From the NCBI GenBank assembly GCA_022508725.1, contig JAFLUR010000038.1, positions 1 through 12,263 of the forward strand: a stretch of DNA of 12,263 bases. The letters run 5' to 3'. Source of the stretch: Oscillospiraceae bacterium (GTDB lineage Bacteria; Bacillota; Clostridia; UBA1381). Positions within the stretch are counted from its first letter, which is position 1. Each line of letters begins with the position of its first letter. The notes under the pieces were generated by a model. It saw nothing but the letters and a program-made list of their open reading frames with translations, was not told where the DNA came from and made no database searches. Positions 1 through 5,271 of this stretch are shown here, in pieces. The translations under genes were made by a program, and so were the position numbers.

Positions 1-1234
1 GCTTCTTCTTTATATCTATTCTTGCCTTTTCCGCATTCTCACGGCTGCGCTTATTCACAAGCACCTGATTGCCGATTTTCTCCGCGTCAGCAGCATTTTC
101 TATAAAATATACCTCAAGCTGACTGCGCAGAAACTCAGTCATTGACTCTTGAATGAATTTGTTGTTAATTGCCTTTTTTGTCTGATTTTCATAGCTTGTC
201 TGTGTTGAAAAAGAGTTTATGACAAGAACAAGGCAGTCGGCAATATCGTTAAATGTTATTTTCGATTCATTCTTATTATATTTTCCGTTTTGTTTGAGAT
301 ACCTGTCGATCGCATATACAAAAGCGTTTTTGACCGCCTTATCCGGTGAGCCTCCGTGTTCGAGCAGGCTTGAATTATGATAATATTCTATCATATTGAC
401 TTCGTTTGAAAAACAGAATGCTATATGCATTTTTACTCTGTAATCCGGCTTATCCTCCCTGTCGCGTCCGACTCTCTGAGTCTCATAGGATTCCACGCCC
501 GTAAAATATTTTTCCCCGACAGCTTCCTTTATATAATCCACTATTCCGTTTTCATAAAAATATTCGGTCGTTTGAAATCCGTTTTCCGTTTCGTTTTTCA
601 GTATAAATTTGATTTTCGGATTTACCGTCGCCTGTTTTTTCAAAACATCGGCAAAAAACTCATACGGTATATCAATATCCGTAAAGACTTCGGTATCCGG
701 TCTCCAGCGCTGTCTCGATCCCGTTTTGCCCGGGCGTGTCGGACACGGCTTTTTTTGCAGTCCGCCGATATTTTCACCTTTTTCAAAATGCAGAGAATAT
801 TCCGTATTATCGCGCCAAACGGTAACATCCATATATTCGGAGCTGTACTGAGTGGCGCAGGCTCCGAGTCCGTTCAGACCGAGGCTGTATTCATACATTC
901 CGCCGCTGTTATTTTCATATTTCCCTCCGGCATAAAGCTCACAAAATACCAGCTCCCAGTTGTACCGTCCCTCTTTATCATTATAGTCAAGCGGTATTCC
1001 CCGGGCATATTCGCGCACTTCTATTGATTTATCTTTGAAACGCGTAACCTCAACAGTATCTCCGTAGCCCTCTCTCGCCTCATCTATCGAATTGGACAAT
1101 ATTTCAAAAAACGAATGCTCACAGCCCTCAAGTCCGTCCGAACCGAATATGACCGCCGGGCGTTTTCTTACTCTGTCAGCGCCCTTTAAACTTGTAATAC
1201 TGTCATTACCGTAATCTGTTTTTTTTCTTGGCAT
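1..1234 (-). CDS. Type IIA DNA topoisomerase subunit B (GyrB/ParE-like), 5' part
   Basis: This is the ATPase half of a gyrase/topoisomerase IV B subunit, which binds ATP, dimerises and drives strand passage with an A subunit. The visible 411 codons cover the GHKL ATPase domain (about residues 15-220) and the transducer domain (about 220-390). The TOPRIM domain lies beyond the left edge. Motifs seen are FFEILSNSIDEA (catalytic Glu44, Mg-binding Asn48), the K-loop AGGKYENNSGG (102-112), the ATP lid GLNGLGACATQY (119-130) and the QTK loop (351-353). The adenine-contact motif normally DxGRGxP reads EYARGIP (75-81), so the key Asp is Glu and the following Gly is Ala. The start ATG at 1234 follows AAAGAGG by about 8 bases. 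The sequence belongs to a divergent clostridial type, so choosing between gyrB and parE would be a guess. Its A-subunit partner is expected downstream, off the window. Confidence 0.88.
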   Translation of the reverse strand, partial: MPRKKTDYGNDSITSLKGADRVRKRPAVIFGSDGLEGCEHSFFEILSNSIDEAREGYGDTVEVTRFKDKSIEVREYARGIPLDYNDKEGRYNWELVFCELYAGGKYENNSGGMYEYSLGLNGLGACATQYSSEYMDVTVWRDNTEYSLHFEKGENIGGLQKKPCPTRPGKTGSRQRWRPDTEVFTDIDIPYEFFADVLKKQATVNPKIKFILKNETENGFQTTEYFYENGIVDYIKEAVGEKYFTGVESYETQRVGRDREDKPDYRVKMHIAFCFSNEVNMIEYYHNSSLLEHGGSPDKAVKNAFVYAIDRYLKQNGKYNKNESKITFNDIADCLVLVINSFSTQTSYENQTKKAINNKFIQESMTEFLRSQLEVYFIENAADAEKIGNQVLVNKRSRENAEKARIDIKKK

Positions 1235-1361
1235 CTTCCGACCTCTTTCCAAACGCTTGTAAAATAACGGAGTTCCGTATTATACGGACCCCCTCGGCAA
1301 TCATCGTACTTGACCCTTTACATAAAGGCAAAACACTCCGATTTTATTGCCTATACTATCT

Positions 1362-1390
1362 ATTATCCTATAAAAAAATGAATTTGTCAA
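1362..1390 (-). promoter_or_regulatory. Sigma-A promoter for the topoisomerase gene
   Basis: On the minus strand a perfect -35 TTGACA (1390-1385) is separated by 17 bp from -10 GATAAT (1367-1362). Transcription would start near 1355, leaving a leader of about 120 nt before the ATG at 1234. The leader contains the odd palindrome TCCGTAT-T-ATACGGA at 1274-1288. This could be an RNA hairpin or a protein-binding site; its role is unknown. Confidence 0.75.
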
Positions 1391-1438
1391 ATGTTTTATT
1401 AATGTATCTGCATATTTAACAAATATTTTTTTGTTGTT

Positions 1439-1723
1439 TCAAAAATATTTTGTGAAAATTTCCCGTTCCACTATATGTATTTTATCATCGTTCAAAAATT
1501 TTTTATTTGAATGCAATTCTTTTTCATCGGCTATGAGTATTACATGAAAACCGTCATTTTCATATTTCATTATATCATATTCCGCATTTTCGATATCATC
1601 GATTATCACCGTCTTTAAAACGCGCTCGGATTCCGTTTCCGAAAACAGGAATGTATATAAAATATCAAATATCCCGTATATGGCAAAAACAGATAAAATC
1701 GTGATCATAAAAAATTCTCCCAT
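1439..1723 (-). CDS. Small single-TM protein of unknown function
   Basis: This is a 94-residue protein I cannot assign to a named family. Residues 5-28 (FMITILSVFAIYGIFDILYT region) are hydrophobic and look like one N-terminal membrane segment. The rest is a soluble, acidic-and-basic tail with alternating hydrophobic strands (VLKTVIIDDIENAEYDIM, FHVILIADEKEL), which suggests a small alpha/beta cytoplasmic domain. The start ATG at 1723 is convincing because AAGGAGGGAG lies about 5 bases upstream, so the gene is probably real despite its size. An internal Met6 is a weaker alternative start. It stops about 50 bases before the topoisomerase promoter, so the two need not be co-transcribed. Similar short proteins with one TM and a 'VI..D.E.AEY.I' strand occur in Clostridia from memory, but no function follows from that. 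Confidence 0.7.
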   Translation of the reverse strand: MGEFFMITILSVFAIYGIFDILYTFLFSETESERVLKTVIIDDIENAEYDIMKYENDGFHVILIADEKELHSNKKFLNDDKIHIVEREIFTKYF

Positions 1724-1816
1724 GCCTCTCCCTCCTTCCGACGTATATTTTTATGATTTACAATATGCCGCAAGGAAAATAATGTTACAATAAGGCACAA
1801 ATTAACAAAGAAATCG

Positions 1817-1876
1817 AAAAAAGTCATAAAAGCTCGTAAAAACCGCATAAAAAACGCATAAAAAATCCCAAAAAAA
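1817..1876. other. Phased A-tracts (predicted curved DNA) upstream of a promoter
   Basis: Six A-runs of 4-7 bases lie at 1817-1822, 1828-1831, 1838-1842, 1849-1854, 1860-1865 and 1870-1876. Their centres are 10, 10.5, 11.5, 11 and 10.5 bp apart, about one helical turn each. A-tracts in phase with the helix give intrinsic bending, and A-rich DNA just above a -35 box can act as an UP element for the RNA polymerase alpha subunit. The last tract ends two bases before the -35 of the binding-protein promoter. Confidence 0.65.
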
Positions 1877-1878
1877 TG

Positions 1879-1907
1879 TTTACTTTTTTATTAAAATATG
1901 ATATACT
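1879..1907 (+). promoter_or_regulatory. Extended -10 promoter of the solute-binding lipoprotein
   Basis: -35 TTTACT (1879-1884), a 17-bp spacer and -10 TATACT (1902-1907) preceded by TGA, which provides the TGn extended -10 element. The predicted start is near 1914, which gives a leader of about 143 nt. It is backed by the phased A-tracts, so it should be a strong promoter. This is inferred from sequence only. Confidence 0.72.
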
Positions 1908-1914
1908 GTTTTCA

Positions 1915-2001
1915 ACAGCGGATTTTCCGCCGAACAAGCGGTTCGCATATTTGAGTTATTCGGTCTTTAAACACGCGGTTTCACTCAAATGCGGGCGCTG
2001 T
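1915..2001 (+). promoter_or_regulatory. Folded 5' leader RNA (candidate cis-regulatory element)
   Basis: The leader can fold into a closed multi-hairpin unit. ACAGCG (1915-1920) pairs with CGCTGT (1996-2001). Inside are GCGGA/TCCGC (1918-1922 with 1926-1930, sharing three bases with the closing stem), CGAAC/GTTCG (1931-1935 with 1941-1945) and ATTTGAGT/ACTCAAAT (1949-1956 with 1983-1990). The last arm encloses a small AAAC/GTTT hairpin (1969-1972 with 1978-1981). I do not recognise it as a known riboswitch class. A terminator-like hairpin follows at 2012-2033. The pairings are seen in the sequence; ligand or regulator binding is inference. Confidence 0.5.
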
Positions 2002-2011
2002 CACAAATATA

Positions 2012-2033
2012 AAAAACAGTACCGACTGTTTTT
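2012..2033 (+). terminator. Leader terminator-like hairpin (candidate attenuator)
   Basis: AAAAACAGT (2012-2020) pairs perfectly with ACTGTTTTT (2025-2033) around the tetraloop ACCG, and the 3' arm ends in a T-run. It sits between the folded leader and the ribosome site AAGGAG (2042-2047), so it could stop transcription before the gene. The stem is AU-rich apart from two G-C pairs, so terminator strength is uncertain. Confidence 0.5.
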
Positions 2034-2056
2034 AATTTAAAAAGGAGAAATGTGTA

Positions 2057-3340
2057 ATGAAAAAACATATTAAAAAATTGTCGATTTTGCTCGCATCGGT
2101 TCTTGCGGCATCAATGATCTCGGCTTGCAGTAATTCCGGTTCCGGAGACAATTCCGGTGCAAACGAAACAAAAGCGCCTGTCCGGCAGGATTTTTCCGGC
2201 GTACAGCTTGAGGTCGGAGCTTACCGCGATTTGCGTACAGACCCGTACAATAATTCCTATTCAATAGGCGCCGATAAGTTCATGGAGGCAAATCCGGGAT
2301 CGAATGTAACATTCACGATACATAAAAACAATGAGGAGCTTGTAACGGCAATAGCTTCAAATTCGGTATGGGATGTTCAGCTTTCGATCATGTCGCCTAT
2401 CGGTTCGGTATTTAATCAGAATATATTTATGCCCATTGATGAATATATCGATATAAACAATCCGATCTATACAAAGGAGCTGATTGAAACCGCTTGTAAA
2501 TACAACGGAAAGATATACGGTATATCAAATGTTATGATGTCGGATGTTCTTTATGCAATATACAATGAAAATGTGTACAAAGATTACAATATCAAAACTC
2601 CTCATGAATATTACGCGGAGGGCAACTGGTCTTGGGACGGATTTCTCAGCATGATCGATGATCTTAAGAAAAATCAGCTTAATACAGCCATTGTATGGGA
2701 AAAACCGTTTGTAAACCGCAGATACGGAGTCGTATGGGGTGACGATTATACCGCATCGAGTATGTTCGATTCGCAGGAACAGCGCGACTGGCTCGGATTT
2801 GTAAGAAATGTTGTTTATGATAAGGGAATGACAAACAGTAAGGGTGCTGTCGCTAACCGCGAGGTTGCGTTCAGACTTGAAATTCTTCCTCACATACTTG
2901 TTTCCGCAACGGGAATGAATCCGGTAGATCAGATGCGTTACATTCCGTGGATAACAAAAGACGGAAAACCCGATGACACATATGTGGTTGATTATCATTT
3001 CTGCGTTCCCAACGGCGCAAAAAATCCCGAGGCGTCAATCGCTCTTTCAAATGATATGATTGAGGCATGTATCGATGACAGAACAGATATGTATAAGGAA
3101 GGCATGACGGAAGAGGACTTTAAGATTTTTGAAGAGTCCATAAAGAAGTTCTATACCATTGCGGCGCTTAACGGTTATTATCCGAGTGAAAAAGATATGA
3201 TTACGTCGTTCACACAGGGTATGCCGGTATCACAGTATATTTCAGAAAACAAAGACAGATTGCAGCAGGCATGTGATGATCACAACAAGCTTGTTGAAGA
3301 AAAGAAATCGGCAAACGGCTCAGCCGAATCGGCAAAATAA
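2057..3340 (+). CDS. Lipoprotein, extracellular solute-binding protein (ABC sugar-type)
   Basis: This is the 427-residue substrate-binding component expected of a carbohydrate ABC importer (family 1, UgpB/MalE-like), anchored outside the membrane. The signal peptide (1-23) has a Lys-rich start and the lipobox ISAC with Cys24 as the lipidation site. A Ser/Gly/Asn linker follows, then the two-lobed binding fold. Family-like stretches include the MEANPGSNVTFTI strand, AIASNSVWDVQLS, a YNGKIYGIS segment, and NWSWDGFLSMIDDLKK, which is typical of this group. The C-terminus ends in a low-complexity KKSANGSAESAK tail. The ATG at 2057 follows AAGGAG by 9 bases. No permease or ATPase gene lies next to it, and a terminator follows directly. 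It is therefore an orphan that must share a transporter encoded elsewhere or act as a sensor. The substrate cannot be read from the sequence. Confidence 0.85.
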   Translation: MKKHIKKLSILLASVLAASMISACSNSGSGDNSGANETKAPVRQDFSGVQLEVGAYRDLRTDPYNNSYSIGADKFMEANPGSNVTFTIHKNNEELVTAIASNSVWDVQLSIMSPIGSVFNQNIFMPIDEYIDINNPIYTKELIETACKYNGKIYGISNVMMSDVLYAIYNENVYKDYNIKTPHEYYAEGNWSWDGFLSMIDDLKKNQLNTAIVWEKPFVNRRYGVVWGDDYTASSMFDSQEQRDWLGFVRNVVYDKGMTNSKGAVANREVAFRLEILPHILVSATGMNPVDQMRYIPWITKDGKPDDTYVVDYHFCVPNGAKNPEASIALSNDMIEACIDDRTDMYKEGMTEEDFKIFEESIKKFYTIAALNGYYPSEKDMITSFTQGMPVSQYISENKDRLQQACDDHNKLVEEKKSANGSAESAK

Positions 3341-3361
3341 TTAAACAGCGGATTTATTTTA

Positions 3362-3397
3362 CGGGCATCGGGATCGGTTATCCCGGTGCCTGTTTTT
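3362..3397 (+). terminator. Intrinsic terminator of the solute-binding protein gene
   Basis: A 13-bp stem (3362-3374 with 3380-3392, two G-U pairs) around the loop CGGTT is followed by TTTTT (3393-3397). It begins 22 bases after the stop codon and confirms that the binding protein is monocistronic. Confidence 0.88.
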
Positions 3398-3466
3398 ACA
3401 CTGCAACAAACCCTGTAAATGCAAACAGGCGGATCGCTCGTAAAAAGCTTTCGAAATGTATGAAAT

Positions 3467-3497
3467 AAAAAATCGAGACAGTATTTATTACTGTCTC
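3467..3497 (-). terminator. Intrinsic terminator for the SCP2-like gene
   Basis: GAGACAGTA (3475-3483) and TACTGTCTC (3489-3497) form a perfect 9-bp stem with a 5-nt loop. Read on the minus strand, the stem is followed by GA and a run of six T (3472-3467). It lies about 55 bases beyond the stop at 3552. A third related arm, ATAAATACCGTCTC at 3504-3517, can pair with 3475-3488 instead, giving an alternative fold. Confidence 0.78.
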
Positions 3498-3551
3498 TCA
3501 TTGATAAATACCGTCTCAATTCAATATTTCTGTCATATTCAAAAATATGTT

Positions 3552-4181
3552 TCAGCTCTTTTTCCGTCCCGGTGTTTTCTTATTTGCGGGAGCTGCGCTG
3601 TTTGTTTTTTCCGTTTTGACATCGGCTTTGACCGCAACAGGTTCATCAATCTTTTCCGGTACTTTTACTTCCGGTTTGCTCTCTGTGTTTTCCGGCTTGG
3701 ATTCGGATATCTTGCCTGTTTTTCTAACCGACTTGGCTGTATCGGTAATTTTTGAAGAGCCGGTCTTGGAATCGTCAGTCTTAGAAACAGCAGTCTTGGA
3801 AGCGGCAGTTCTCTTTGAGGTTCTTGCCGGCTTTTTGCTTACGGCAGCCTTCTCATCCGCCGCGTCGTTCTTTGCGCCTTTTGCGGTCTTTCTTACCACC
3901 GCAAGTATATCGGCAAATCTTTTGCTGCGGCACTGCAAATCATATGTCGCCTCTTCATCCGAAATAAATTTTAAAAAATTATCATATGTGCAGGTAATAT
4001 GCACATCACATTCATGATAATCAAAAGGTTCAACAGCTACCTTTCCGTTTGCCACTCTTATACTGAATGTGCCGCCGCAATCCTCATCCGTTAAACATAC
4101 CTCGGCATTAAAGTCGGATACCTTTCCCGATTTCTTTAAAAATTTTTTTGATAATCTTTCAACTGCCTGTTCAAAAGTCAT
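3552..4181 (-). CDS. SCP2-like domain protein with Lys/Ser/Thr-rich tail
   Basis: The first 90 or so residues resemble a small SCP-2 (sterol-carrier-like) fold: GGTFSIRVANGKVAVEPFD, then CDVHITCTYDNFLKFISDE, matching the family pattern of beta strands, an 'ITxxxxxFLxxxxG'-like stretch and a helix. Such domains bind hydrophobic ligands in other proteins. From about residue 95 the chain becomes a disordered, basic Ala/Lys/Ser/Thr/Glu tail ending in KKTPGRKKS, including a five-residue repeat SKTxx. Such tails resemble histone-H1-like or surface-exposed linkers, but no function is proven. The ATG at 4181 is chosen over an upstream GTG at 4190 because GGTGAT just upstream matches the anti-SD; the GTG itself is part of that ribosome site. 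Two promoters and a terminator make it a single-gene unit. Confidence 0.72.
   Translation of the reverse strand: MTFEQAVERLSKKFLKKSGKVSDFNAEVCLTDEDCGGTFSIRVANGKVAVEPFDYHECDVHITCTYDNFLKFISDEEATYDLQCRSKRFADILAVVRKTAKGAKNDAADEKAAVSKKPARTSKRTAASKTAVSKTDDSKTGSSKITDTAKSVRKTGKISESKPENTESKPEVKVPEKIDEPVAVKADVKTEKTNSAAPANKKTPGRKKS
3763..3807 (-). repeat. Three 15-bp tandem repeats coding SKTxx units
   Basis: Units at 3763-3777, 3778-3792 and 3793-3807 follow the pattern GTCTTRGAADCRKCA on the plus strand. On the coding strand they give the pentapeptide period SKTAV, SKTDD, SKTGS in the tail of the SCP2-like protein. The repeat is in frame, so copy-number change would lengthen or shorten the tail without breaking the gene. 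Confidence 0.7.
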
Positions 4182-4228
4182 TTGTATCACCGTTCTTTCA
4201 ATTTAATTTTACTGTTCTGCCTTTAATC

Positions 4229-4257
4229 AGTATATATTAATTTATAAAATCTGTCAA
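4229..4257 (-). promoter_or_regulatory. Proximal promoter of the SCP2-like gene
   Basis: On the minus strand TTGACA (4257-4252), a 17-bp spacer, then TATACT (4234-4229). The predicted start is near 4222, about 40 nt from the ATG at 4181. It is a near-consensus sigma-A promoter. Confidence 0.78.
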
Positions 4258-4262
4258 TAGTA

Positions 4263-4302
4263 TTTTACAAATTTATTTAAACAATTCTTAAATATTGTAA
4301 AA
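4263..4302. repeat. AT-rich inverted repeat between the two promoters
   Basis: TTTTACAA (4263-4270) and TTGTAAAA (4295-4302) are perfect inverted repeats, with inner ATTTAA/TTAAAT arms allowing a longer bulged stem. It lies between the distal -10 and the proximal -35, where a repressor site or an AT-rich hairpin in the distal transcript could act. No known operator was recognised. Confidence 0.5.
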
Positions 4303-4334
4303 ATTAAATATATACCGACATTTTAATCACCTAT

Positions 4335-4363
4335 ATTATAGCATAATTTTATCATACAGTCAA
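4335..4363 (-). promoter_or_regulatory. Distal extended -10 promoter of the SCP2-like gene
   Basis: On the minus strand TTGACT (4363-4358), a 17-bp spacer ending in TGC, then TATAAT (4340-4335). This is an excellent sigma-A promoter with an extended -10. It sits just past the radC stop, so it reads away from radC toward the SCP2-like gene and would give a leader of roughly 145 nt. Confidence 0.8.
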
Positions 4364-4391
4364 GTTTTTTCAAATTTTACATCCCGTGTTT

Positions 4392-5072
4392 TTATCCGAA
4401 AAATATACTCGGATAATGCTTACGCATACTATAGTAATCATTGTCATTCACTATCAAATGATCGATGAGGATCATATTAAGCTTTCTGATATATTCCGCC
4501 AAAAATGCGGTAACATCTATATCCTCCTTTGAGGGAGAAACCTTGCCTCCGGGATGATTATGTACCAAAAGCACAGCGTACGCATCCGATGACAATATCG
4601 CCTTCGATAATTCCTTTAAATTTACGATCACACTCGAAACGGCGCCGCGGTTGACAATATCCTCGGAAATAACATACCCCGATTTATCCAATGATATTAC
4701 ATAAAATACTTCCTCGTCTCTGTTCATCATAAGATTTAAGGCATAACGTCCCACATTTCCGTTTGTTATTTTAACTCTGCCGCCGTTTGATTTACGGGCA
4801 CATACTCTCGCGATCTTCGGAATAAGATGTATAAACTCCGCCGCCTGCACATTTATCCCCTTGATTTTAACGGTTTCATTCGTTTCGGCATCTATAATAT
4901 CGGAAAAGCGGCATCCGAATTTTTCGATCAATTCATTTGAAATACGCTCTGTGTCCTTTTTCGGACAAACTGTAAGAACAAGCAGGTCTATCGCTTCCTT
5001 CTGTGAAAAATCACCCGACTTTACATCGGAGAATTTATCTATAAGCATCTTTCTGTATTCACTGTTAGTCAT
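4392..5072 (-). CDS. radC: RadC-family JAB/MPN-domain protein
   Basis: RadC proteins combine an N-terminal helix-hairpin-helix part with a JAMM metalloprotease-like domain. Despite the name, a DNA-repair role is not established. Here residues 25-85 hold the helical part with the hairpin VKIKGINVQAAEFI. Residues 100-226 hold the JAB domain with HNHPGGKVSPSKED (171-184), giving His171, His173, Ser181 and Asp184 of the HxHx7SxxD metal motif. DHLIVNDNDYYSM near the end is the usual closing segment. The family norm HNHPSG reads HNHPGG here. Length (226) is normal. The ATG at 5072 follows AGAGG by about 8 bases. It is not next to mreB as in many bacteria but lies between the SCP2-like and c-di-GMP genes. 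No clear promoter was found in the 199-bp gap above it, so read-through from the c-di-GMP gene is possible. Confidence 0.92.
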   Translation of the reverse strand: MTNSEYRKMLIDKFSDVKSGDFSQKEAIDLLVLTVCPKKDTERISNELIEKFGCRFSDIIDAETNETVKIKGINVQAAEFIHLIPKIARVCARKSNGGRVKITNGNVGRYALNLMMNRDEEVFYVISLDKSGYVISEDIVNRGAVSSVIVNLKELSKAILSSDAYAVLLVHNHPGGKVSPSKEDIDVTAFLAEYIRKLNMILIDHLIVNDNDYYSMRKHYPSIFFG

Positions 5073-5107
5073 ATCTCAACCTCTGCACAAGTATGTATAA
5101 TCCGTAC

Positions 5108-5147
5108 AAAAGGTCCGTATGACGCAATGATAGCATACGAACCCTTT
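5108..5147 (-). repeat. Long hairpin between the c-di-GMP gene and radC
   Basis: Arms 5108-5121 and 5134-5147 pair over 14 positions on the minus-strand transcript (two G-U pairs) around a 12-nt loop. The last arm ends in four U, but no longer U-run follows, so it is at best a weak terminator. It may instead be a processing or stabilising hairpin 35 nt upstream of the radC start. The core TCCGTAT also occurs in the palindrome at 1274-1288. Confidence 0.5.
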
Positions 5148-5271
5148 GTCACGGAAAACGCCGGTTTAGAGAAAATCAAAAAATAATTCACGAAATACGC
5201 TTTTCCGCCTCGACGGCGGCAGGCGACACGATTCTCCGAATTATTTCCCGATATTCAATCCGGTGTTTCCC

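Noticed and set aside
425..1027. 200-codon plus-strand open frame
   Set aside because: It is antisense to the topoisomerase ATPase domain, which has clear motifs in the minus frame. Composition is typical of a shadow frame.
3547..4017. 156-codon plus-strand open frame rich in Ala/Val/Phe
   Set aside because: It is the reverse complement of the Lys/Ser-rich tail and SCP2-like domain. The opposite strand has promoters, a ribosome site and a terminator.
4182..4190. GTG start for the SCP2-like protein
   Set aside because: The GTG belongs to GGTGAT, which pairs with the 16S tail and sits at the right distance from the ATG at 4181. The upstream GTG has only a weak site of its own.
4305..4330. Five-codon frame (MSVYI) after AGGTGAT just below the distal promoter
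   Set aside because: The putative ribosome site would lie at the very 5' end of the transcript and the peptide is too short to support. Probably coincidence.
5205..5219. CCGCC-TCGAC-GGCGG hairpin after the c-di-GMP gene as a terminator
   Set aside because: A stable stem, but neither strand has a T-run after it, so I do not call it an intrinsic terminator.
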